DNA of 64,000 nt from Caldifarciminota bacterium. Lineage in GTDB: Bacteria > Hydrothermota > Hydrothermia > UBA1063 > CAJXJZ01. The position numbers and the translations under genes are program-made. The notes beneath the pieces were generated by a model that had not been told where the DNA came from, ran no database searches, and saw nothing but the letters and a program-made list of their open reading frames with translations. Each line of letters begins with the position of its first letter. Position 1 is the first letter of the stretch. The stretch spans positions 47,390 through 111,389 of the forward strand of contig JALVYB010000058.1 in NCBI GenBank assembly GCA_027038175.1, written 5' to 3'. Positions 36,349-44,129 of the stretch are shown here, piece after piece.

Positions 36349-37176
36349 ATGAATACAATACTGCTTTCGGTAATCATAATGGCCGGACTGGGCTTGTTTT
36401 TTGCCCTTTTCCTTCTTGTTTCCTACAAAAAACTCTCCGTTGAAGAGGACCCAAGGGTAAAGAAAATAGAGGAAATTTTACCTGGTGCTAACTGCGGTGC
36501 ATGTGGTTATCCAGGATGTGCAGCATATGCAGAGGCTATTGTCCTTGAAGGTGCACCCATTAATAAATGCGCTCCTGGTGGAGCAGAGGTTGTTGGTATA
36601 ATCGGGAAGATAATGGGAGTGGAGGCTGAAGCGAAGGCTACTCCTGTTGCTCATCTTATGTGCCAGGGCTCTCCGGATGTTGCTGTACAGAGAAGTATAT
36701 ACATAGGGGAGTCTTCTTGTAGGGTAGCTGACTTTACAACAAAAGGAGATAAAGCCTGTACCTATGGATGCCTGGGTCTTGGAGATTGTGTGAGGGTATG
36801 TCCGTTTAATGCAATGTATATGGGAGAAGATAACCTTCCGAAAATTATTGAAGAAAACTGTACAGGATGTGGCCTGTGTGTTGAGGAGTGCCCAAGGGAT
36901 ATTCTTGCCCTTGTGCCGCGTGATCAGAAAACATTTGTGGCGTGTGTTAACAAGGATAAAGGTGCCATATCCCGTAAAGTGTGTAAAGTTTCATGTATTG
37001 CCTGTGGACTATGCGTGAAGAAGGCACCGGAAGGTTCCATGGAACTCAGGAACAATCTTGCAGTAATTCTTGATTATAAACAGGTTGATACAAAGGCAGA
37101 AGAGGTTTACGAAGTGTGTCCAACCAAGGCAATAGAGCTCAAAGGAAAATTCGCAAAAGTAAATACAGATGGCTGA
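36349..37176 (+). CDS. rnfB: Rnf complex subunit RnfB
   Basis: Ferredoxin-oxidising subunit. The 275 residues have an N-terminal anchor (about 5-24), the Fes-type motif GANCGACGYPGC (about 46-57) and a chain of Cys motifs for several [4Fe-4S] clusters (CLGLGDCVRVCP, CTGCGLCVEECP, CIACGLCVKKAP). The last of these lacks the fourth Cys in its usual place; the missing ligand may come from the later VCP. It overlaps the rseC-like gene by 8 nt. Confidence 0.94.
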   Translation: MNTILLSVIIMAGLGLFFALFLLVSYKKLSVEEDPRVKKIEEILPGANCGACGYPGCAAYAEAIVLEGAPINKCAPGGAEVVGIIGKIMGVEAEAKATPVAHLMCQGSPDVAVQRSIYIGESSCRVADFTTKGDKACTYGCLGLGDCVRVCPFNAMYMGEDNLPKIIEENCTGCGLCVEECPRDILALVPRDQKTFVACVNKDKGAISRKVCKVSCIACGLCVKKAPEGSMELRNNLAVILDYKQVDTKAEEVYEVCPTKAIELKGKFAKVNTDG

Positions 37177-37570
37177 ATCAAAAGGGATTGTAAAAGACAT
37201 ATTGAATGGCAAAGTACTTGTATCGGTAAGCAAGGGGGGCTGTAATTCATGCCCCCTTTCACAGATGTGCAGGATAAATGATATAGAAGAAGTGGAAGCA
37301 ATTGCAGATGAACCTCTCAATAAAGGTGATGTGGTTGTCCTTCACAAAAGTGAAGGTTTCCTGATACTATTCTCATTTGTTCTTTTTATTGTACCACTTA
37401 TTGTTCTTGTTACTACATATGCCCTTTTAGGAGACATTTTCACACAGGGCATAAAAATTTTAATATCGCTTGGAGTAATGGGTATTTACTTTCTCATTCT
37501 GGGTATACTCGAAAAAAAGTTTAAAGAAAGGTATATCTTGCCTCATGCGAGAAGAGCGGAAACATTTTAA
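37169..37570 (+). CDS. RseC/MucC-family membrane protein
   Basis: Homologous to RseC, which accompanies Rsx/Rnf complexes and sigma-E regulation in proteobacteria. The 133 residues have an N-terminal soluble part with three cysteines (Cys25, Cys28, Cys34) and two membrane segments (about 67-87 and 91-114). It starts inside the rnfB 3' end, so it is translated with the Rnf complex and may help its assembly or redox tuning. Confidence 0.82.
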   Translation: MAESKGIVKDILNGKVLVSVSKGGCNSCPLSQMCRINDIEEVEAIADEPLNKGDVVVLHKSEGFLILFSFVLFIVPLIVLVTTYALLGDIFTQGIKILISLGVMGIYFLILGILEKKFKERYILPHARRAETF

Positions 37571-37572
37571 GT

Positions 37573-37989
37573 ATGTCAGAGGAACTTAAAACCAAAAAAG
37601 TCTTATTTATTTGCACTCACAACTCAGCAAGGTCTCAGATGGCGGAGGGGCTTTTGAACCACCTTGGTAAAGGTAAATATATTGCCAAAAGCGCAGGAAC
37701 AGAGCCTACACATGTACATCCCTATGCTATAAAGGTAATGGCTGAGATTGGTGTAGATATAAGAAATCACAGGTCAAAAAGTATTGAAGAATTTAGAGGA
37801 GAGCGGTTTGATTATGTGGTTACTGTGTGTGACCATGCAAAGGAAACCTGTCCATTTTTCCCGGGAGCAAAGGAGTATATTCACAGGTCATTTACAGATC
37901 CCTCATCACTACCTGAGGACGAGATGCTTTCCGGATTCAGAAAGGTGAGAGACGAAATAAAGGACTTTATTTTGAATACTTTTTTATAA
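37573..37989 (+). CDS. arsC: Thioredoxin-coupled arsenate reductase / LMW phosphatase family protein
   Basis: A 138-residue protein of the low-molecular-weight tyrosine phosphatase fold. The P-loop is CTHNSARS (nucleophile Cys14, Arg20), and the arsenate-reductase redox pair is Cys86 and Cys93 in VCDHAKETC. This three-Cys pattern fits the thioredoxin-linked ArsC class better than a phosphatase. It starts 2 nt after the rseC-like gene. No other ars gene is adjacent, so a wider redox role is possible. Confidence 0.82.
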   Translation: MSEELKTKKVLFICTHNSARSQMAEGLLNHLGKGKYIAKSAGTEPTHVHPYAIKVMAEIGVDIRNHRSKSIEEFRGERFDYVVTVCDHAKETCPFFPGAKEYIHRSFTDPSSLPEDEMLSGFRKVRDEIKDFILNTFL

Positions 37990-38029
37990 GAGTTCACTAT
38001 TCTCTGAAGGGAGAATTCCCTCGCCTTAA

Positions 38030-38058
38030 TTGATTGACTTTTAATAAAGTCTTATAAT
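38030..38058 (+). promoter_or_regulatory. Promoter of the dxs unit
   Basis: TTGATT (38030-38035), 17 nt, TATAAT (38053-38058), 34 nt before the dxs ATG. A perfect palindrome overlaps the -10 box. AAGGAG lies 8 nt before the ATG. Confidence 0.65.
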
Positions 38059-38073
38059 AAACACTGTTTATTA
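38055..38073. repeat. Perfect 8-3-8 palindrome over the dxs -10 box and start site
   Basis: TAATAAAC-ACT-GTTTATTA is a perfect inverted repeat from the last bases of the -10 box to about +8. Such a position is typical of a repressor operator. The high A+T content raises the chance of coincidence. Confidence 0.45.
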
Positions 38074-38092
38074 CGCAAAAGGAGAGCAGTTT

Positions 38093-39976
38093 ATGGCTTT
38101 ACTTGAGAAAATTAACAGTCCAGAAGATTTGAAGGGTTTAAGTTATGAAGAACTTGAACATCTTGCAGGTGAGATAAGGGAGTACATGATAGATGTCCTT
38201 TCAAAGGTTGGTGGACATGTGGCACCTAATCTTGGGGCAGTAGAACTTACTCTTGCCCTTCATTATGTATTTGATTCACCCAGGGACAAGATTATATGGG
38301 ACGTAGGACATCAGGCTTATCCACATAAGATTATAACAGGCAGAAGAGATTTGTTGCCAACCATAAGGCAGTTCGGTGGAATAAGTGGATTCACAAAGAG
38401 AGACGAGAGTCCTCACGATATATTCGGAGCAGGGCATGCTTCTACCTCTCTATCAGCCGCTCTTGGGGTTGCTACTGCCAGGGATTTACTCGGTAAAAAG
38501 TTCCATGTTGTCGCGGTAATAGGGGATGGAGCACTTACAGGGGGAATGGCAATGGAAGCGCTCAACAACATTGGGCATCTTCAGAAAGATATGATTGTTG
38601 TTTTAAATGATAACGAAATGTCCATTGCAGAGAACGTGGGGGCAGTTTCCAATCACCTTTCCAAACTGGTATCCACCCCAGCCTACTTTAAATTTAAAGA
38701 GGAACTTAAGGAGTTTTTAAGCAAACTTCCCTCGAAGAAGTTATGCAAAAGAGCGCAGGACCTTGCTAAAAAGATAAAAGAAGGACTTAAAAATCTGGCT
38801 ATCCCTACAATATTATTTGAAGAGTTCGGCTTTGAATATATAGGTCCACTTCATGGGCACGACATAAAGGTTCTTATAGAAACATTTGAGAGGGTAAAAA
38901 AAGCAAAGGGACCAATTTTAATTCATGTCCTTACTAAGAAAGGAAAAGGGTATAAACCTGCAGAAGAGAAAACAGAACTGTTTCATGGGCTTGGCCCGTT
39001 TGACAAGGAAACAGGTGAACCAATAAAGAAACCTGGTCCCCCAAGATATACCAAAGTTTTTGGGGATACTGTGGTGGAACTTGCAGAAAAAGACAATAAG
39101 GTTGTTGCTATAACTGCTGCCATGCCTCTTGGCACAGGCCTGGACAAGTTCAGAGAGAAGTTCCCTGAGAGATTTTTTGATGTTGGAATTGCTGAACAGC
39201 ATGCTGTTACTTTTGCTGGTGGTTTGTCTTTGATGGGTATAAAGCCGTTTGTTGCCATATATTCTACCTTTCTGCAAAGGGCTTATGACCAGATAATACA
39301 TGACATAGCACTTCAAAAATTGCCTGTAAAGTTTTTCCTCGATAGAGGAGGCCTTGTAGGAGAGGATGGTCCCACACATCATGGAGTATTTGACCTTTCG
39401 TATTTAAGACTTATACCAAACATGGTCATTATGGCTCCAAAAGATGCAAATGAGTTCAGGCACATGATATTCACTGCGTATAGATACGACAAAGGGCCAA
39501 TAGCAGTCCGTTATCCACGTGACAGAGTACCTGCTGAACCTGAAAATAAGGGGTTTGAAGAAATACCCATCGGTAAATGGGAGGTGTTAAGGGAAGGCAA
39601 AGACATTGCTATACTTGCTGTTGGCACAATGGTTTTACCATCTCTTGAAGTAGCTGATTTACTCGAAAAGGAAGGTCTTTCTCCGCTTGTGGTAAATGCT
39701 CGTTTTGTAAAACCCATGGATGAAGAAATGTTGAATAAAATTGCGGCGGAATTTGATGTGGTGGTAACTGTTGAAGAGAATACAGTGATTGGAGGATTTG
39801 GTAGTGGGGTGCTTGAAGAACTCGCAAAAAGAGGCTTCAAAGGGAACGTTAAGAACATAGGTATCCCCGACAGGTTTATAGAGCATGGGGCAAGAAGGAA
39901 ATTGCTTGAGGTTGTGGGACTTACTAAGGAAGGGATATTTAAGCAGATTAAAGAAACTTTGAATGTCGGTGTTTAA
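38093..39976 (+). CDS. dxs: 1-deoxy-D-xylulose-5-phosphate synthase
   Basis: First enzyme of the MEP isoprenoid pathway, a thiamine diphosphate protein. The 627 residues have DVGHQAYPHK (about 66-75), the TPP motif GDGALTGGMAMEALNN (about 144-159), the catalytic Glu in GIAEQHAVTFAGG and EDGPTHHG. Length and motifs are typical. It has its own promoter and is followed without a gap by mcsA; ispH of the same pathway is at 17040. Confidence 0.95.
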   Translation: MALLEKINSPEDLKGLSYEELEHLAGEIREYMIDVLSKVGGHVAPNLGAVELTLALHYVFDSPRDKIIWDVGHQAYPHKIITGRRDLLPTIRQFGGISGFTKRDESPHDIFGAGHASTSLSAALGVATARDLLGKKFHVVAVIGDGALTGGMAMEALNNIGHLQKDMIVVLNDNEMSIAENVGAVSNHLSKLVSTPAYFKFKEELKEFLSKLPSKKLCKRAQDLAKKIKEGLKNLAIPTILFEEFGFEYIGPLHGHDIKVLIETFERVKKAKGPILIHVLTKKGKGYKPAEEKTELFHGLGPFDKETGEPIKKPGPPRYTKVFGDTVVELAEKDNKVVAITAAMPLGTGLDKFREKFPERFFDVGIAEQHAVTFAGGLSLMGIKPFVAIYSTFLQRAYDQIIHDIALQKLPVKFFLDRGGLVGEDGPTHHGVFDLSYLRLIPNMVIMAPKDANEFRHMIFTAYRYDKGPIAVRYPRDRVPAEPENKGFEEIPIGKWEVLREGKDIAILAVGTMVLPSLEVADLLEKEGLSPLVVNARFVKPMDEEMLNKIAAEFDVVVTVEENTVIGGFGSGVLEELAKRGFKGNVKNIGIPDRFIEHGARRKLLEVVGLTKEGIFKQIKETLNVGV

Positions 39977-40462
39977 ATGCAGAACAGGTATTGTGAGATA
40001 TGTGGAGAGAGACCTGCTGAGATAGAATATATTGAGGTAATCCGCGGTAAAAAACGCCTTTTACATCTTTGCAAAGTGTGCGCTGAAAAGCAGGCGAATG
40101 GTCTTAGAATCTTAGTACCAGAAGAGGAAAGCGAAAAGATTGAGATAACATGTCCTGAGTGTGGCACACCTCTCTCATATGTTAAGACGGCTTTAAGGGT
40201 GGGGTGTCCTGTCTGTTACAATGTTTTTGAAGGTGAGATAAAGGACCTGCTTAAGAAACTGCAGGGAAGCAGTACGTTCTCTGTGCATGAGGATTTAAAA
40301 AGTTCAGAGGAGAAGGACCTTATTGTTATAAAGCACAGATTAAAAAAGGAACTTGAAAAAGCAGTTGAATCTGAGGATTTTGAAAAAGCCGCACGTCTAA
40401 GAGACGAAATTAATGAGATTGACAGGAGATTAAAGTGGCTTGGGTCGAATCCTTTAGACTGA
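39977..40462 (+). CDS. mcsA: McsA-like zinc-finger/UVR-domain protein
   Basis: Activator of the protein-arginine kinase McsB in Firmicutes. The 161 residues have four CxxC pairs (Cys6/9, 32/35, 59/62, 77/80) for two zinc sites and a C-terminal UVR coiled region (about 115-155, FEKAARLRDEINE). It begins directly after the dxs stop and overlaps the mcsB-like gene by 28 nt, the usual mcsA-mcsB pairing. No ctsR or clpC gene is nearby. Confidence 0.88.
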   Translation: MQNRYCEICGERPAEIEYIEVIRGKKRLLHLCKVCAEKQANGLRILVPEEESEKIEITCPECGTPLSYVKTALRVGCPVCYNVFEGEIKDLLKKLQGSSTFSVHEDLKSSEEKDLIVIKHRLKKELEKAVESEDFEKAARLRDEINEIDRRLKWLGSNPLD

Positions 40463-41460
40463 CTCCTGTTTGGTGGCAGTCTCAGGGGAAGATAGTTGCC
40501 TCTTCGCGGGCAAGGTTTGTACGAAACTTAGAAGGTAAAAAGTTTCCTGATACACTTGTAAAAGAGGAAAGGGACACCATACTCAATGAGGTCAATATTT
40601 CTCTTGATACTCTCGTTAGGGATTTTAAAACAATTAGCATAGATACAGGCATAAAAAAAGAGTTCTTCACCGAGCGGCATATTTTGAACAGAGAAAGTTC
40701 CGATTTTGCCTTTATTTTCACCAATGAAGTTGAGGAGGAAACTTACATAATCAACGATCGGGACCATCTCAGAGTTCAAATCACCATGCCTGGGCTCGTT
40801 CTGGATGAAGTGTTTTCAATGGCAAGACACAGAATGCGTGCTCTTGAGAGAGAATTTAACTTTTCGTATAATGAAACCTTTGGTTATCTAACTTCCTCAT
40901 TGACCAATACCGGTACAGGGCTCAGGTTGTCTGTCTTAATGTTCATTCCTGGAATTTTTCTTGCAAGAGAAACGGAGAAGATTTTAGCACTTCTGGTAAA
41001 GGCTCCTATAGTCCTTAGAGGATTGTATGGAGAAAAAAGTGAGATAAAGGGAAATTTTATACAGATTTCAACAAAGTTCACTTTAGGGGTATCACTTGAA
41101 GATTCTTTAAGGATGTTGCAGGAGGTCGTGAAGGCACTTTTGGAAACAGAGAAACGTTCAAGGGATATGATTCTTGCGAGTGCAAGGGTTGAACTTGAGG
41201 ATAGGGTTTCCCGTTCAATGGCAATCCTTGAAAGTGCTCGTATTATCTCATTTGATGAGGCTCTGGAACATCTCTCAATAGTGAAATTCGCCTCTCAAAT
41301 AGGTTTTGAAGGTGTACCTGATGAAAACCTAATAAACAAATTGCTACTCTGGATATCCCCTGCTCATCTTTCTGCGCTTTATAGTTTTGAGTTAAAAGAC
41401 GAAGATATGGATATTAAAAGAGCAGAACTTTTGAGGAACTGGCTGAAAGAAGAAGATTAA
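40435..41460 (+). CDS. McsB-like phosphagen-kinase-fold protein, catalytic residues changed
   Basis: Homologous to the protein-arginine kinase McsB over its 341 residues: SSRARFVRN (23-31), GYLTSSLTNTGTGLR (150-164), RGLYGEKSE (195-203) and the C-terminal regulatory region with LEDRVSRS (254-261). Two key sites differ. The NEEDH motif is NDRDH (107-111), so the catalytic Glu pair is Asp-Arg, and the active-site Cys of CPTN is Ser155. Kinase activity is therefore doubtful. Start is GTG at 40435 with AGGAG 7 nt upstream. Confidence 0.85.
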   Translation: MAWVESFRLTPVWWQSQGKIVASSRARFVRNLEGKKFPDTLVKEERDTILNEVNISLDTLVRDFKTISIDTGIKKEFFTERHILNRESSDFAFIFTNEVEEETYIINDRDHLRVQITMPGLVLDEVFSMARHRMRALEREFNFSYNETFGYLTSSLTNTGTGLRLSVLMFIPGIFLARETEKILALLVKAPIVLRGLYGEKSEIKGNFIQISTKFTLGVSLEDSLRMLQEVVKALLETEKRSRDMILASARVELEDRVSRSMAILESARIISFDEALEHLSIVKFASQIGFEGVPDENLINKLLLWISPAHLSALYSFELKDEDMDIKRAELLRNWLKEED

Positions 41461-41477
41461 CTTAACTGAGGGAGAAG

Positions 41478-42734
41478 ATGGATATAAAACTCCTTATTGA
41501 TGAAATAGAAGAACTGGTTACCCCTGTGGATAATGGATCTCCTCTCTCCGGAAAGGAGCAGAGCAATGTAGAGATAATCCACAATGCAGCCATTTTGGTG
41601 AATGGTGAGGGCAAAATAGTGGATTATGGAAAGAGAGACGATGTCCTGAAAAGATATACACTTACACCGTCAACCTATGTAATCTCTGGGAAAGGCAAAA
41701 CTGCAATCCCGGGACTTGTAGACCCTCATACCCATCTCGTATACAAAGGATGCAGACACTGGGAACTGGAGAGGAGACTTTCGGGTGAAAGTTACATAGA
41801 TATTCTGAAAAAAGGAGGTGGAATTCTTAGCACTGTAAAGAACACAAGGGAAGCGACAGAAGAAGACCTTTATAGCCTTGCACTCAAGAGATTGTCTATT
41901 ATGCTTTCCTATGGTACCACGTCCGTGGAAATTAAATCTGGCTATGGGCTTTCTGTGGATGAGGAGGAGAAAATCCTCAGGGTTGTAAACAAATTGAGGA
42001 ATAATGTAAAGCAAAAGATAGCCAGAACGTTTCTTGGCGCTCATGCTGTTCCTGTCGAGTTCCGTGATAATCCAGAGGGATATGTTAATCTTCTAATAGA
42101 AAAAATGTTACCCAGGTTTAAAGAACTCGCAGATTATGTTGACGTATTTCTTGAAGATGGAGCATTCAATTACGAACAGACAGAGAGGATTTTAAGAGCA
42201 TCTCTATCTCTTGGGTACAGAATAAAACTCCATGCAGATGAGATTACTGATTCTAAAGGGGCGTGTCTTGCTGCTTCGCTTGGAGCCGAGAGTGCTGATC
42301 ATCTTCTCTATGCCAGTGACGAATGTCTTTTAAAGATGAGAGACTCTGGCACTATAGGGGTTTTGTTACCGTCAACTGCTTACTTTTTAAGAAAGCCCTT
42401 TGCAGATGCTCGTAAGATGATAAATCTTGGGGTACCCGTGGCGATAGCAACCGACCATAACCCTGGAACATCACCCCTTTATTCCCAGGCACTGAATATG
42501 TCCTTTGCGGTTTTCTTTATGGGTATGATGCCTGCTGAAGCGCTTGTTGCGGCCACCTTAAACGCAGCATATGCGATAGGTCTTGGAAAAGAGGTGGGGT
42601 CCATATCAAAGGGAAAGAGAGCAGATATTGTGCTGCTTGATGCTCACTCTTACATGCATCTTTTTTATGAAACAGGCCACAATCTTGTGAGTACAGTTAT
42701 TCTCGGAGGAGAGGTTGTCTACAAACGGAATTGA
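41478..42734 (+). CDS. hutI: Imidazolonepropionase
   Basis: Hydrolyses imidazolone propionate to formiminoglutamate in histidine breakdown. The 418 residues show the amidohydrolase metal site: HTH (84-86) in LVDPHTHLVYKG, LHADE (251-255) and ATDHNPGTSP with Asp326. ATG has GGGAG 6 nt upstream. The other hut genes are not in this window, so the pathway must be completed elsewhere or the enzyme used differently. Confidence 0.92.
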   Translation: MDIKLLIDEIEELVTPVDNGSPLSGKEQSNVEIIHNAAILVNGEGKIVDYGKRDDVLKRYTLTPSTYVISGKGKTAIPGLVDPHTHLVYKGCRHWELERRLSGESYIDILKKGGGILSTVKNTREATEEDLYSLALKRLSIMLSYGTTSVEIKSGYGLSVDEEEKILRVVNKLRNNVKQKIARTFLGAHAVPVEFRDNPEGYVNLLIEKMLPRFKELADYVDVFLEDGAFNYEQTERILRASLSLGYRIKLHADEITDSKGACLAASLGAESADHLLYASDECLLKMRDSGTIGVLLPSTAYFLRKPFADARKMINLGVPVAIATDHNPGTSPLYSQALNMSFAVFFMGMMPAEALVAATLNAAYAIGLGKEVGSISKGKRADIVLLDAHSYMHLFYETGHNLVSTVILGGEVVYKRN

Positions 42735-42759
42735 CGCTTGTTAAAAAATAAACTTTCTC

Positions 42760-42788
42760 TTGATTGTCCGTCTTATATTAATTATAAT
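42760..42788 (+). promoter_or_regulatory. Promoter of the hdr/fumarate-reductase-like operon
   Basis: TTGATT (42760-42765), 17 nt, TATAAT (42783-42788). The leader is about 30 nt and ends in AAGGAGG before the TTG start of hdrC. The same -35 and -10 boxes occur at dxs. Confidence 0.72.
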
Positions 42789-42791
42789 TGG

Positions 42792-42808
42792 TTCGTGATT
42801 GTCATGAA
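42792..42808. repeat. 7-3-7 inverted repeat over the hdr operon start site
   Basis: TTCGTGA-TTG-TCATGAA has six of seven arm bases paired and spans the expected transcription start. It could bind a redox or metabolite regulator. It matches no operator I can name with confidence. Confidence 0.4.
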
Positions 42809-42825
42809 AAATAAGGAGGCTTGAT

Positions 42826-43230
42826 TTGGGAGTCCTTAAGTTAACCCCTGAGAAGTTTAAAGAGGTAGACCTTATAAACAGGATAAGCGGTCAGAATGTT
42901 TATGACTGCTATCAATGCGGAAGATGTACTTCAGGATGTCCCAGTGCGGACGAGATGGAAATTGTACCTTCTCAAACCATGAGATTTCTCCAGATAGGAG
43001 CAGTGGATAAGGTTGTAGAGTCAAATACTCCCTGGGTGTGTCTTGCCTGTCTTATCTGCTCTGTAAGATGTCCAAAGGGTATAGATATTGCCGCCATAAT
43101 GGAGGCTTTGAGACTCGTAAAACTCAGACGTAACTATGACTTTATACATCCTAACAGAATCCCGGAGGAAGACCTTGAGGAACTCCCTCCTATAGCACTT
43201 GTTGCAGCATTCCGTAAAATGACCCCTTAA
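42826..43230 (+). CDS. hdrC: Heterodisulfide reductase subunit C-like ferredoxin
   Basis: Electron-transfer subunit with two [4Fe-4S] clusters (Cys28-31-34-38 and Cys72-75-78-82) in 134 residues. The start is TTG at 42826, 7 nt after AAGGAGG. It is the first of eight genes between a strong promoter and a terminator at 54211. It should pass electrons between HdrA and HdrB, which is encoded 14 nt downstream. Confidence 0.92.
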   Translation: MGVLKLTPEKFKEVDLINRISGQNVYDCYQCGRCTSGCPSADEMEIVPSQTMRFLQIGAVDKVVESNTPWVCLACLICSVRCPKGIDIAAIMEALRLVKLRRNYDFIHPNRIPEEDLEELPPIALVAAFRKMTP

Positions 43231-43244
43231 AAGGGAGGTAAAAA

Positions 43245-44129
43245 TTGACTGTCAAAATACCCTATTACCCCGGGTGTACATTGAAGTCAACAGCCAAAAA
43301 TTTTGAAGATACGGCAAGGCTTGTTGCTGGTATTTTTGATTATGAACTTGATGACCTTTACAGGTGGAATTGTTGCGGAGCAGTGTATGGCCTTTCTGAA
43401 GACAATGTAATGCATAAAGTTGCGCCTGTAAGAAATCTTCTTCGGGTAAAGGAAGTGGGAGAAAAAAGAGTTCTTACTCTATGCTCTATGTGCTTCAATA
43501 CTCTCAAGAGAGCCAATTACTACGTTCGCAAAAACAAGGACAAACTTGAGGTGATAAATGCAATAATGTATCTTGAGAATACCACCTATGACGGAAGTGT
43601 TGAGGTTATACATCTTCTTGAACTTTTACGAGACGAGATAGGATTTAGCAGAATTAAAAAAGCGGTTAAAAAGCCTCTTGAAGGTATTACAGTTGCGGCT
43701 TACTATGGGTGTCTTTTATTAAGGCCCGGTGAAATAGCCATTGATAATATGGAGCAGCCCACTGTAATGGAGGACCTTATGGAGGCGCTTGGTGCGAAGG
43801 TGGTTGACCTTAATGTCAAAACTGAGTGTTGTGGTGCTTACCAGACTGTGGCAAGAAAAGACATAGTTGCAGATAGAACAAACCTCATAGTTGAGGAGGC
43901 ACATAAGATGGGAGCAGATGTACTTATTACTTCCTGTCCGCTGTGCCATTTTAACCTTGATAGAAGACAGAAGGATGCAAAAGAACGCCATCCAGATTTT
44001 AAACCAATGCCCATACTGTATTTCACACAACTTATGGCACTTGCTTTTGGATTCAGCGAGGACAAATTGGGATTTGATCCACACTATGTTGACCCAAGAC
44101 CACTTTTGAAAGAAAGGGGGCTTTTATAA
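43245..44129 (+). CDS. hdrB: Heterodisulfide reductase subunit B-like (two CCG domains)
   Basis: Catalytic-type subunit carrying two CCG domains. The first is Cys11-x31-Cys43-Cys44-x35-Cys80-x2-Cys83, the canonical HdrB spacing. The second is Cys156-x38-Cys195-Cys196-x34-Cys231-x2-Cys234. In methanogens these hold the unusual non-cubane [4Fe-4S] clusters that cleave CoM-S-S-CoB. This organism should lack CoB, so the substrate is open. Start is TTG at 43245 after GGGAGG. It runs directly into hdrA. Confidence 0.92.
   Translation: MTVKIPYYPGCTLKSTAKNFEDTARLVAGIFDYELDDLYRWNCCGAVYGLSEDNVMHKVAPVRNLLRVKEVGEKRVLTLCSMCFNTLKRANYYVRKNKDKLEVINAIMYLENTTYDGSVEVIHLLELLRDEIGFSRIKKAVKKPLEGITVAAYYGCLLLRPGEIAIDNMEQPTVMEDLMEALGAKVVDLNVKTECCGAYQTVARKDIVADRTNLIVEEAHKMGADVLITSCPLCHFNLDRRQKDAKERHPDFKPMPILYFTQLMALAFGFSEDKLGFDPHYVDPRPLLKERGLL

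Noticed and set aside
37995..38025. Possible terminator after arsC (AGGGA-GAAT-TCCCT)
   Set aside because: The stem has only five pairs and no T run on either side.
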